Shown one piece after another: positions 50,578 to 59,245 of a DNA stretch of 64,000 nucleotides; position 1 is the first letter of the stretch, and the number at the start of each line of letters is the position of its first letter. The notes beneath the pieces were generated by a model. The model was not told the DNA's origin. It saw only the letters and a program-made list of their open reading frames with translations, and searched no databases. The translations under genes and the position numbers were made by a program. This DNA comes from Aquimarina sp. Aq107. Lineage in GTDB: Bacteria; Bacteroidota; Bacteroidia; Flavobacteriales; Flavobacteriaceae. The stretch is taken from the NCBI RefSeq assembly GCF_943733665.1, contig NZ_OX030782.1, positions 5,008,501 through 5,072,500 of the forward strand. The letters run 5' to 3'.

Positions 50578-53500
50578 ATGAATTTACACAAATTACTATT
50601 TTTTTTCAGTTTAATTTTATTACCAATTACCCTTTCTGCTCAATATAATATACGAGTAGATGCATATGTAATAGATCAATTTTCTAATAAACCGATACCT
50701 TATACAAATGTAGGATTCATTGATCAAGGGGTCGGAACAGTAACCAAGAAAGATGGCTCTTTCAGTCTTTTCTATGATGAATTAAGTATTAAAAAGACGG
50801 GGATTATTAAGTTTTCTAAGATAGGATATCAAACATTAACATTATCTGCAGGTGAGTTTTATAATTTGCTTACTAAAAACAATAAAATATCCCTAAAACC
50901 AAATCCGAAGTCTTTAGAGGGGAAAGAAAAAAAGCTTTCGGGGAAATATCAAATCAACACCATAGGGTGTAATACAGATCAATTTAACCATAAATTATCA
51001 TGGAATAATAATCAACCACTAGGGAGCGAAATAGCTTCTTTGATTAAGTTAGGTCAAAAAAATGTGCAAATTGATAAAGTAAGGTTTAATATTTTAAAAA
51101 ACGCATCGGATAGTATTTTGGTAAGAGTTAATATTTACAATGAAAGATTAGGAAAACCAAACAAGAATGTACTGAACAAGAATATTTATCACACTATTTC
51201 TGCCAAAGAAGGTGAAGAAATAATTGATTTATCTCCATACAATATTACGTTACAAAATGATTTTGCTATGGCATTGGAATTGGTTGAAGTATATGGAGAT
51301 GTAGTTGATTTTCAAATAGGAAGTAGTGATTATGGCAAAGTATATTCTAGAGCTATTAACCAAAGTAAATGGAGACAGGTTTACGAATCCGGAGAGGCTT
51401 TTTCAATAGAAACTGTAGATCTTATATCGGAAAATGTTGGTATGAAAAGACAGCAACCGGATCATATTACTATTTATTGGGACACTTCACTTTCTATGCA
51501 AAATAGAAATTTGGATGAAGAGAAAACCTTGTTACAAGAATATTTATCATCGGTTGGTAATATAAAGGTAGACCTTATTCCTTTTTCAAATCATTTACAA
51601 AAAAAGCAAACATTTAAGATAATAGAAGGAAGGAGTGAGAAGATTTTATCAGCTATAGAAAGTTTATCATATAATGGTGCAAGCAATTTTTCAGAACTCT
51701 TTTTAAATGAGAAATCTACCGATATGTATTTTGTTTTTACAGATGGATTAGCAACATATGGGGAGCATGAATTTAACTATACTACACCAATTTTTTTCGT
51801 AAATAGTAAACAAGAAGGAGATCATATCACATTACAGCGAACAGGTAGGTATAGTAATGGTTTTTATATTCATTTATCAAAAAATAGTATCTCTGATGCT
51901 CTTAGACATTTGCAGTTTCATACAAAAGATACGTTTGTCTATGATGAGAAATGGAATACAGTAGAGCTTATTTCGAGTAAAGTTTTTGAGAATGAAAACC
52001 CAGTTCAGGGATGTACAGTTCGTGTAAAAGGGAGCTTTGTAGAAACAGAAACCAATGCGAACGGCGAATTTAGTATTGATGCAGAACAAGATGATGTTTT
52101 AGTTTTTGAACATTTCGGAATGAAGACAAGAGAGATGTCTGTAGAGGATACGAAGAAATCAATAGTAGAGCTAACAGCCAGATACGATAAACTTGATCAG
52201 GTTGATATTTCATCCAAATCAGATAAAAATAAGGTTACTAAGAAAAGGAAAAGATTAATTAATGCAACTAAAACTTTAACTAATGATGAGTTCCCTGAAT
52301 CAGCAATTTTTCTTTCGGATCTTATCAGAGGTAGGTTTCCTGGAGTATCCGTAAATGGAACAGGAGATTTGGCAAGATATACCGTAAGAGGTCCAAATTC
52401 TTTAGGCCAAAATCGTGGAGCAAGGCCTTCTTTGGGTCCAGGTGCACAGTTTATTCCTGGAGTTGACCCTCTTTTTATAGTTGATGGCATTCCATTTCGT
52501 CAACCACCAAATTTTATACAGCCATTTCAGATTAAAAGTATATCATTAATAGCAGGTTTACAGGGATCAATTATATATGGAACTGATGGTGCTGGAGGTG
52601 TTATCATAATTGAAACTAAAGTAGGCTCATTAGATTTTTATAAAAAACAACAGGATACTTTATTAGTAAAAGGAAACGACTATAATGAGTCAGTACTGTT
52701 ACTAGATATTAGTCATAATAGACCTGAATATTTAAGTGAATTATGGAATAGTACTTCTTATGAGGAAGCATTAGCGTCTTATTATAAACTAAAAGAAGAA
52801 TATGCTTTTAAAGTTCCTTTTTATATCTATACATCAGAATATTTTATGAGGTGGGATAAAAAGTTTTCCGAAGAAGTTTTATCTAATCTTGCCGAAGTAG
52901 GAAACGATAATTATAAAGCAATACGATCTTTAGCATTTAAATTGGAAGAAATGCAGCAAATAGATAAGGCGTTATGGTTTTATGAAAAATTAATAATACT
53001 TAAACCTGGATACGCACAATCGTATTTGGATCTAGCACGAGTGTATACGGAAAACAAGAAATATACAAAAGCTCTTGATATGTACGAAGAAATGTTAGCT
53101 AATAAACATGATCGTGCAGAGTTTGATGGTGTGTCTAAACAATTGATATCACAATTCCGTAACTTTCTGAACAACCATAGGTCGGAAATCGTATATGAAG
53201 ATATTCCGAAAGATTATCTGAAGGTACATAGCGTTCCTGCAAGAATTGTTTTTGATTGGAATGATCCAAAAGCATCTTTCGAGCTTCAATTTGTGAATCC
53301 AAATAATAAGTATTTTAAATGGTCACACAATTATCAGGATCAACCAAAAGAACTTTTAAAAGAATTAGAACAAGGTATCGTTTCTAAAGAATTTGTTTTA
53401 GATAAAACATTTAAGGGTCAATGGACTGTAAATATTAAGTGTCTTAATGAAAATATTTCTGAAATGAATCCAGTTTTTATGAAGTATACTATTTATCATA

Positions 53501-53592
53501 ATTATGGGTTACCAGAAGAACGTAAAGAAGTAAAGTTTATTAAGCTCTATAATCAACAAGAAAAAGTAAGCTTGGATAAGTTTGAGATTTAA
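50578..53592 (+). CDS. Exported CarboxypepD_reg–vWA–plug–TPR–DUF2135-like protein, copy 2
   Basis: 1004 residues, same domain order and length as copy 1. Signal peptide ends LSAQ. MIDAS is again complete: Asp302, Ser304, Ser306 (DTSLS) and Asp389 (FTDG). The plug-like region (about 570-690) has GRFPGVSV, a YTVRGPNS stretch, an extra Gly/Pro-rich loop of about 16 residues (near NRGARPSLGPGAQ) missing from copy 1, and FIVDGIPF. The junction after the first CarboxypepD_reg domain (about 110-130) differs most. The region LLVKGNDYNESVLLLD, the TPR part and the C-terminal domain (KYTIYHNYGLPEERKEVKFI) are the best conserved. Its terminator is separate from copy 1, so the two genes can be regulated independently. 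Confidence 0.8.
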   Translation: MNLHKLLFFFSLILLPITLSAQYNIRVDAYVIDQFSNKPIPYTNVGFIDQGVGTVTKKDGSFSLFYDELSIKKTGIIKFSKIGYQTLTLSAGEFYNLLTKNNKISLKPNPKSLEGKEKKLSGKYQINTIGCNTDQFNHKLSWNNNQPLGSEIASLIKLGQKNVQIDKVRFNILKNASDSILVRVNIYNERLGKPNKNVLNKNIYHTISAKEGEEIIDLSPYNITLQNDFAMALELVEVYGDVVDFQIGSSDYGKVYSRAINQSKWRQVYESGEAFSIETVDLISENVGMKRQQPDHITIYWDTSLSMQNRNLDEEKTLLQEYLSSVGNIKVDLIPFSNHLQKKQTFKIIEGRSEKILSAIESLSYNGASNFSELFLNEKSTDMYFVFTDGLATYGEHEFNYTTPIFFVNSKQEGDHITLQRTGRYSNGFYIHLSKNSISDALRHLQFHTKDTFVYDEKWNTVELISSKVFENENPVQGCTVRVKGSFVETETNANGEFSIDAEQDDVLVFEHFGMKTREMSVEDTKKSIVELTARYDKLDQVDISSKSDKNKVTKKRKRLINATKTLTNDEFPESAIFLSDLIRGRFPGVSVNGTGDLARYTVRGPNSLGQNRGARPSLGPGAQFIPGVDPLFIVDGIPFRQPPNFIQPFQIKSISLIAGLQGSIIYGTDGAGGVIIIETKVGSLDFYKKQQDTLLVKGNDYNESVLLLDISHNRPEYLSELWNSTSYEEALASYYKLKEEYAFKVPFYIYTSEYFMRWDKKFSEEVLSNLAEVGNDNYKAIRSLAFKLEEMQQIDKALWFYEKLIILKPGYAQSYLDLARVYTENKKYTKALDMYEEMLANKHDRAEFDGVSKQLISQFRNFLNNHRSEIVYEDIPKDYLKVHSVPARIVFDWNDPKASFELQFVNPNNKYFKWSHNYQDQPKELLKELEQGIVSKEFVLDKTFKGQWTVNIKCLNENISEMNPVFMKYTIYHNYGLPEERKEVKFIKLYNQQEKVSLDKFEI

Positions 53593-53625
53593 TAAGAGTT
53601 TATATTAGATTCTAGAATACATTTA

Positions 53626-53653
53626 AAAAGTCCTAGCATGCTAGGACTTTTTT
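53626..53653. terminator. Bidirectional terminator after copy 2
   Basis: A perfect 12-bp stem (53626-53637 with 53642-53653), 4-nt loop CATG, A-run before and T-run after. It lies between converging genes. Confidence 0.85.
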
Positions 53654-53673
53654 AGTAGTTATTGAGATAATTC

Positions 53674-55080
53674 TTAAAGAGTTTTAAAAGTAGCTATTGG
53701 CTTTTCTTCTACTGGATTTACTGATTGTCTATTAAAATAAGTGTACAATTTACCTTTTAGGGACTCTTTTTCTAGAAGACTTAGATATAAAAGCCCGTAT
53801 GATGTTGAAAGTACATAATGATCTTTACTGCCTAGATAATAAATAGGATTGGATTTTAAAAAATGATCGTTTGTCGTTTCCAATAGTCCTTTATTTTCTT
53901 GAAACATTAAAGCTCCTTTAAATTTTTTTGGACCTTTATTAGAATTAAAAGTTAACTCGATGTCTTGATTTTTTAGATTAAGTGGTGCGTTCGTTTTATG
54001 ATTCTCTCGAATAATTTGAGCAAAAATATGAGCAGTTTCTTCAATAAGAACTTGACAACTGGTATTTACCATCAGGGAAATACTTACATTTTCTTCTGGA
54101 AAATAGGCGACTACAGTTCTAGCACCTAACCAATTTCCTGCGTGTTCTATAACTTTGTTTCCAAAAGGATCAATTGAGGTGCGCCAAGCAATTCCTACAT
54201 TGGTTTTTGTGCCATTTAGTAATTGATGACTTTTAAACATTTCTTCAACAACAGCTTCTGAAATGAAATCAGTGCTGTATGCATTCATCATTTTTACTAA
54301 GTCTATGGAGGTGCTTCTAAAGCTAGCTCCAGGAATTTTATAACTTCCGTTAGTAATTCTCTCTTCGCGTAATTGGTTCTTTTTTATATAATATAATTGT
54401 GCATCTTTTTTAGATAGCATATTTATATTTTCAGCTTTGGTGTTAACCATTTTTAAAGGATCGAATATGTATTTTTGCATATACTCCAAGTAGCTTTTTC
54501 CTGATGCACCTTCAATAACTGCTGCTAATAAATTATAAGCGTGCGTGGAATATTTATAATCCGTATCAGGTGGAAAAAGAAGCGGAGCCTTCATTAATTT
54601 TACCGTTTCTCTAATAGAAGTATATTGTTTTTTTTTATACCGATTTCCTTTTGGACGGTGCTCTAATCCAGAAGTGTGCCCTGCTAGTTGACGTGTAGTC
54701 AAGTTTTTATAAGGTTCTTTTATGTAGGGGATATATGTTTTTATTGGAGCATCAAAATCTAATTTCCCTTCTGATGCCAAACGGCCCAATGCAGTGGCCG
54801 TTATGACTTTGGCTACAGATGCTGTACGTACTCGTATAGTTGGTTCCATTTTAATACCCTCTTCAATATTTGCGTAGCCAAATCCATCTGCATATATCAG
54901 GTCTCCATTTTTACTAATGGCAATTGACATTCCTGCAGTATGGGTTTGTGCTAAAAAGGCTTTTGCTAAAGTTTCAATTTTAGAATTTACCGAATTTGAA
55001 AGTTTACTGCTGTTGTTTTGAGCCCGTACAACAAAAGTTGAAAATAATAATAGTAAAAAGTAGATATATATTGTTTTCAT
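53674..55080 (-). CDS. Secreted serine beta-lactamase-like hydrolase (class C / DD-peptidase type)
   Basis: 468 residues with a signal peptide (about 1-20, VRAQ). The SxxK motif SVAK (about 89-92), the YST motif in YKYSTHAYNLL (about 176) and the HxG motif HAGNWLGA place it in the beta-lactamase/esterase/D-aminopeptidase superfamily. The last 100 residues form the small C-terminal domain (starting near IELTFNSN) seen in Bacteroidetes members. It could be an esterase, a peptidase or a peptidoglycan-modifying enzyme rather than a resistance enzyme. It lies 19 nt after the ankyrin gene, hence in the same operon. Confidence 0.86.
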   Translation of the reverse strand: MKTIYIYFLLLLFSTFVVRAQNNSSKLSNSVNSKIETLAKAFLAQTHTAGMSIAISKNGDLIYADGFGYANIEEGIKMEPTIRVRTASVAKVITATALGRLASEGKLDFDAPIKTYIPYIKEPYKNLTTRQLAGHTSGLEHRPKGNRYKKKQYTSIRETVKLMKAPLLFPPDTDYKYSTHAYNLLAAVIEGASGKSYLEYMQKYIFDPLKMVNTKAENINMLSKKDAQLYYIKKNQLREERITNGSYKIPGASFRSTSIDLVKMMNAYSTDFISEAVVEEMFKSHQLLNGTKTNVGIAWRTSIDPFGNKVIEHAGNWLGARTVVAYFPEENVSISLMVNTSCQVLIEETAHIFAQIIRENHKTNAPLNLKNQDIELTFNSNKGPKKFKGALMFQENKGLLETTNDHFLKSNPIYYLGSKDHYVLSTSYGLLYLSLLEKESLKGKLYTYFNRQSVNPVEEKPIATFKTL

Positions 55081-55099
55081 TAGTATGTAAATTATGAAT

Positions 55100-56065
55100 T
55101 TATCTTACCGCTCCTTTGTCTACTAAATAACTAATAACCTCTTGATGATTTCCTCTCTTAGCCATTTTTAAAGCACTTCTTTTTTCGGATAGTATAGAGT
55201 AACTGTCTCGTACAGATTTATTTATATCAGCACCTTTATCAACTAGGAATTTTACTGTTTCTAAATGTCCATTCCACGCGGCTCCGATAAGAGGTGTTTC
55301 ATCTCCAGAAACAAAAGCATTTACATCGGCACCTTTGTTTACCAAGAACTTAACGATTTCTAAATGGCCTCTTTTAGATGCTACGATTAATGGATTTCCA
55401 TCGCGATCACTTTTTTTATTCACGTCGGCACCAAGAGATACCAAAGCTTTTACCATCGCAAGATTTCCTTTGACTGATGCTTGTATCAAAGCAGTACCAT
55501 CACCAATAGTTTCTTTATCAATATCTCCATTAGATGAAAGCAGTAGTTTTAAGATTTCAATATTTCCTGAAGCTCCTGCTAATTGAATTGGATTGCCATC
55601 TCCTTCTACTTCGCTATTGGGGTTAGCACCTTCTTTTAAAAACAGTTTTACAATTTCGCTATTATTTCCTTTTACGGCGGACATTAATGGAGTCCCATCA
55701 CCACTAATTTTTTGGTTTACGTCGGCTCCTTTTGTGATCAAGTATTTTGAGAATTCAAAATGACTGTTTTGCGCAGCAATCATAAGTGCACTTGCATCAT
55801 TTTTATATCTATAAGAGGTTTTAGCTCCTGCGCTAAAAAGCAGTTTCGCGATAGGTAGATTCCCGTTTAAAGACGCCATTCCTAATGGAGTTCTTGGTTG
55901 TATTAATCCTTTATATGTACAATTGGGATTAACAGTTTTTAAAAGCTGTTCGACTTTGTTTTTATCATTACTTTTAACTGCTTTTAGGAGATCTTCGCAA
56001 GTTTGAGATTTTGCAGATATACTGCTAATAAATAAGATGATCAAAAATGTAATTAAGGTTTTCAT
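55100..56065 (-). CDS. Exported ankyrin-repeat protein
   Basis: 321 residues from the ATG at 56065, which opens a signal peptide (ISAKSQ). A longer frame from 56119 begins with 18 residues that overlap the -7 element at 56094-56101, so the short form is preferred. About eight ankyrin repeats of 33 residues follow (from GLIQPRTPLGMASLNGN on), each with the xTPLMxAxxxGNxEIVKxLLxxGADVN pattern. Exported ankyrin proteins in bacteria often act as inhibitors or partners of a neighbouring enzyme. Here the co-transcribed hydrolase downstream is a natural candidate (inference). Confidence 0.9.
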   Translation of the reverse strand: MKTLITFLIILFISSISAKSQTCEDLLKAVKSNDKNKVEQLLKTVNPNCTYKGLIQPRTPLGMASLNGNLPIAKLLFSAGAKTSYRYKNDASALMIAAQNSHFEFSKYLITKGADVNQKISGDGTPLMSAVKGNNSEIVKLFLKEGANPNSEVEGDGNPIQLAGASGNIEILKLLLSSNGDIDKETIGDGTALIQASVKGNLAMVKALVSLGADVNKKSDRDGNPLIVASKRGHLEIVKFLVNKGADVNAFVSGDETPLIGAAWNGHLETVKFLVDKGADINKSVRDSYSILSEKRSALKMAKRGNHQEVISYLVDKGAVR

Positions 56066-56093
56066 AAGTATTAGTTTTATTTTGATTATAAAC

Positions 56094-56101
56094 CAAAAGT
56101 A
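56094..56101 (-). promoter_or_regulatory. -7 element TACTTTTG of the ankyrin-hydrolase operon
   Basis: Minus-strand TAnnTTTG match 28 nt upstream of the ATG at 56065. Confidence 0.45.
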
Positions 56102-56277
56102 TTGGTTAAAAGGCCACATAAAATATTAAATAGACGAACTGATGTTTTCTGCAAATAGAAACTTGATTAAGAAGGGGTGTTATATTGATCAGTTGGAAAC
56201 AGCTTTCTATACGGAGTTATTCAGTGTTAGGAGTTTTGTGCTCTATTACGCATCATTAATATGTATTTTTATGGTGT

Positions 56278-57351
56278 ATGAAAAACAATAATTCATTTTT
56301 GGATAATGTTCTACAGAATAGAGTTCTTTCGCATATACTGTTTTGGTGTTCTTTTCTAGTGATATTTACAATATTAGGAGTTTTGGATTCAGGAACTTTT
56401 AAACCTAATGCGCTAAGCAATTTGGCAATGTTACCCTCGCAAATTGCCGCAGCTTATTTTCTTAATTATTATCAGTTACCTAAACTTCTTTTAAAAAAGC
56501 GATACTTTTTATTTTTTGTATCCATTTTTTTAAGTATATATTTTCTATCTGCTTTTGCAAGGTTTAATGTAGTTCATATTGTAGAACCCTTTTTTAGAGA
56601 AAATTTTGAACAAGAAACTATTAAAGAAATCTTGCTAGATTTTATCTATATATTTTCTGTATACTGTCCTGCAGTGTATACATATGCGCTTATCATGTTA
56701 GCTGTTAAAGCTATTAAAACTCGATTCGAAGAGAAACATCAAATAGAAATATTGCAGAAAGAAAAAGCTACGAGTGAATTGAAATTCTTAAAGGCGCAAA
56801 TTCAACCACATTTTTTATTTAATACACTTAATAATTTATATGCGCTTACATTGGCAAAATCAGATTTAGCACCAAAAGTAGTTTTGAAACTATCAGAATT
56901 ACTTGATTTTATTTTATATCAAAGTGATCAGGCAAGTATCTCGATTGAAAAAGAAATTGAACTAATACAAGGTTTTATAGATCTAGAATCCCTACGATAT
57001 GGTAATGCACTGGATGTTTCGTTTGAAAAGAGAGTAGATGATCTGAATACTCAAATAGCACCCTTGGTTCTATTACCGCTTATAGAAAATGCATTCAAGC
57101 ATGGAGTGAGCAGCGATCCTAAGAACGCCAAAATACATATTGATTTATTAGTTTCTGGTAATAGTATAAAGTTTAAAGTATTTAACACAAAACTTAATGA
57201 TTCAGTAAAACAAGTAACGAATACAAAATCAGGAATTGGAACTAGTAACCTTAAACGCCAATTAGAAATTAATTATCCTAACAAGTATACATTAGAAATA
57301 GATGAGAAACAGGATAGTTATTTTGTAGAATTATTGATAGATTTGAGTTAG
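56278..57351 (+). CDS. LytS/YehU-family sensor histidine kinase
   Basis: 357 residues. Four membrane helices (about 17-36, 46-66, 76-97, 122-146) without a clear extracellular domain, then a coiled linker and a His_kinase domain with His178 in KAQIQPHFLFNTLNN and the ATPase N box PLIENAFKHGV. The GIGTSNLKRQLE motif completes it. It ends 3 nt before its LytTR regulator. Signals for this family include membrane or carbon stimuli; here unknown. Confidence 0.93.
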   Translation: MKNNNSFLDNVLQNRVLSHILFWCSFLVIFTILGVLDSGTFKPNALSNLAMLPSQIAAAYFLNYYQLPKLLLKKRYFLFFVSIFLSIYFLSAFARFNVVHIVEPFFRENFEQETIKEILLDFIYIFSVYCPAVYTYALIMLAVKAIKTRFEEKHQIEILQKEKATSELKFLKAQIQPHFLFNTLNNLYALTLAKSDLAPKVVLKLSELLDFILYQSDQASISIEKEIELIQGFIDLESLRYGNALDVSFEKRVDDLNTQIAPLVLLPLIENAFKHGVSSDPKNAKIHIDLLVSGNSIKFKVFNTKLNDSVKQVTNTKSGIGTSNLKRQLEINYPNKYTLEIDEKQDSYFVELLIDLS

Positions 57352-57354
57352 ACC

Positions 57355-58071
57355 ATGAAAAAAATAAGATGTATAGCTATTGATGATGAACCTCTAGCGC
57401 TCGAAGTAATACAAGCTCATTTAAAGCAAATTCCGGATGCAGAACTTGTAGCAAGTTATACGGATCCTATTGAAGCTTTTGATAAGCTTAAAGGTTCAAC
57501 AATTGATCTTGTTTTTTTGGATATTGAAATGCCTTTATTGTCTGGTTTAGATTTTGTTAAATCACTTAAGAACCCACCGAAAATTATTTTCACAACGGCA
57601 TATCGTAACTATGCTATTGAAAGTTATGAACTGCTGGATGTAGTAGATTATTTATTGAAGCCAATTTCATTTATGCGTTTTTTTAAAGCTATCAACAAAT
57701 ACAAAGCATTAGTTAATACTGTAGTTATAAGAGAAGAAATTAAGGAATCTGCAATTACTAATGATCATCTATACGTGAATTCTAATAAGAAGTTTATTAA
57801 AATTAATTTTGAAGAAATACTTTATATTGAAAGTATTAAAGATTACGTAAGAATCCATTTGAAAGATGCCTCTATTATGACAAAGGATTCGATTACTAAT
57901 TTTAAACTTAAATTGCCTGATAATTTTTTAAGAATACATCGTTCATTTATCGTTAATATTATAAAAGTAACAGCTTTTACTAAGGTTGATGTAGAGATCG
58001 GTGATAAAGAAATTCCTATTGGAGCAAGTTATAAGGAATATGTTATGAGTTTTCTTTCTAGTGACCAATAA
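57355..58071 (+). CDS. LytTR-family response regulator
   Basis: 238 residues. Receiver domain (about 1-120) with Asp10/Asp11 region AIDDEP, Asp56 in LVFLDIEMP and Lys in YLLKPI. The LytTR DNA-binding domain (about 138-235) has FIKINFEEILYIESIKDYVRIHL and FLRIHRSFIVN. It pairs with the upstream kinase. Its targets may include the divergent ankyrin-hydrolase operon (inference). Confidence 0.95.
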   Translation: MKKIRCIAIDDEPLALEVIQAHLKQIPDAELVASYTDPIEAFDKLKGSTIDLVFLDIEMPLLSGLDFVKSLKNPPKIIFTTAYRNYAIESYELLDVVDYLLKPISFMRFFKAINKYKALVNTVVIREEIKESAITNDHLYVNSNKKFIKINFEEILYIESIKDYVRIHLKDASIMTKDSITNFKLKLPDNFLRIHRSFIVNIIKVTAFTKVDVEIGDKEIPIGASYKEYVMSFLSSDQ

Positions 58072-58085
58072 CTCTATAAAACAAA

Positions 58086-58113
58086 AAAAGCCCTAGTTTT
58101 CACTAAGGCTTTT
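58086..58113 (+). terminator. Terminator of the LytTR regulator gene
   Basis: A 7-bp plus 3-bp stem with one mismatch (58086-58096 with 58103-58113), loop TTTTCA, ending in TTTT. It lies just after the stop codon and before the converging tRNA. Confidence 0.6.
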
Positions 58114-58116
58114 CGG

Positions 58117-58190
58117 TGGTCCCACTTGGGCTCGAACCAAGGACCCCCTGATTATGAGTCAGGTGCTCTAACCAGCTGAGCTATGGGACC
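58117..58190 (-). tRNA. tRNA with CAT anticodon (Met, or Ile2 after lysidine modification)
   Basis: The minus strand gives a perfect 74-nt cloverleaf: acceptor GGTCCCA/TGGGACC, anticodon stem CCTGA/TCAGG, loop CTCATAA, T-arm CTTGG/CCAAG with TTCGAGC. It is not an initiator, since position 1-72 is a G-C pair. The C4-G69 and C5-G68 pairs match determinants recognised by TilS in Ile2 tRNAs, so Ile2 is a real alternative to elongator Met. CCA is only partly encoded (CC). Confidence 0.93.
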
Positions 58191-58246
58191 TAAAACGGAG
58201 GGCAAATTTAAGTAATTGCATCAAACACGCCAAACATTTTTTTAAT

Positions 58247-58657
58247 TTAATTTATCTCTTGGCAAAGCTCTACCAAAACACCATTCGTAGTTTTTGGATG
58301 TATAAAGGCAACCAGCTTATTATCAGCTCCTTTTTTAGGAGTTTTGTTAATTAGCTGAAACCCTTCTTTTTCTAATCTTTCTAATTCTTTTTCGATATCA
58401 TCTACATCAAAAGCAATATGATGTATACCTTCTCCTTTTTTAGAAATAAATTTTCCAATAGGTCCATCTTCTTTAGTACTTGCTACGAGCTCAATTTTAT
58501 TTTCACCTACTTTAAAAAAAGAAGTAATAACAGATTCACTTTCTACTATTTCCTGTTTATAAGGAGCAACGCCCAATAATTGTTCATATAGACTGTTGGA
58601 TTTATCAATATCCTTTACAGCAATTCCGATGTGTTCTATTTTATTAATATGATTCAT
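58247..58657 (-). CDS. mce: Methylmalonyl-CoA epimerase
   Basis: 136 residues, two VOC-fold motifs. It has IEHIGIAVKDID at the start, FFKVGENKIELVAST, HHIAFDVDDIEKEL (about 80-93) and a LVELCQE end; the metal-binding His and Glu are in these. It epimerises methylmalonyl-CoA in propionate and branched-chain metabolism. Upstream of rbfA but divergent. Confidence 0.93.
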   Translation of the reverse strand: MNHINKIEHIGIAVKDIDKSNSLYEQLLGVAPYKQEIVESESVITSFFKVGENKIELVASTKEDGPIGKFISKKGEGIHHIAFDVDDIEKELERLEKEGFQLINKTPKKGADNKLVAFIHPKTTNGVLVELCQEIN

Positions 58658-58750
58658 GAGATGTTGTTATAACTTTGGAAGTAAAAGTACAAAATAGGTA
58701 TAAGCAAAGGATTTTATACCAAAAGAAAATCAATACATCACATATTTAGC

Positions 58751-58758
58751 TATTTTTG
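58751..58758 (+). promoter_or_regulatory. -7 element TATTTTTG right before rbfA (possible leaderless mRNA)
   Basis: Perfect TAnnTTTG match ending only 5 nt before the rbfA ATG at 58764. If used, transcription would begin at or next to the start codon, giving a leaderless or almost leaderless message. Confidence 0.4.
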
Positions 58759-58763
58759 CAGTC

Positions 58764-59156
58764 ATGGAAACAAATAGACAGAAAAAAATAGGTGGAGTAT
58801 TACAGCGCGATGTTGCTGATGTAATACAACATGCATTACGTGAAGCAGGAGTACAGGGGATTTTAGTTTCTGTTACTAAAGTAAGTGTTACGACTGATTT
58901 ATCGATCGCTAAAGTATACATGAGTGTTTTTCCGCATAACGAAGGAGAGAAAGTCTTAGAGGAAGTGAATGCGGTAAAATCACAAATAAAACATCAAGTA
59001 GCGCAGCGAACAAAGAATCAACTTCGTCGTATGCCAGAATTATCTTATTATATAGATGATTCTTTAGAGTATATTGATAATATCGATAAAGCAATAAAAG
59101 GAAAAGAAAACCCATTAGAGAATCCAGATTTATTGCCACGCCGCAAGAAGAAGTAA
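58764..59156 (+). CDS. rbfA: 30S ribosome-binding factor A
   Basis: 130 residues. KH-like fold with QRKIGGVLQRDVADVI (about 4-20), a VTTDLSIAKVYMSVFP strand and RMPELSYYIDDSLEYI, all typical. It matures the 16S 5' end in the 30S subunit during cold stress. It is followed 89 nt later by the permease gene. Confidence 0.95.
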   Translation: METNRQKKIGGVLQRDVADVIQHALREAGVQGILVSVTKVSVTTDLSIAKVYMSVFPHNEGEKVLEEVNAVKSQIKHQVAQRTKNQLRRMPELSYYIDDSLEYIDNIDKAIKGKENPLENPDLLPRRKKK

Positions 59157-59245
59157 AACTTTATCGTTATTACAAAATAAAAGTACACTATTATTCTATT
59201 ATCTTTAATTAAAATTAAATTCATCTAAACTTAGGATTTAACAAT

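Noticed and set aside
56142..56290. 49-residue plus-strand frame before the LytS kinase
   Set aside because: It overlaps the kinase start in another frame, has no recognisable features and lacks a promoter.
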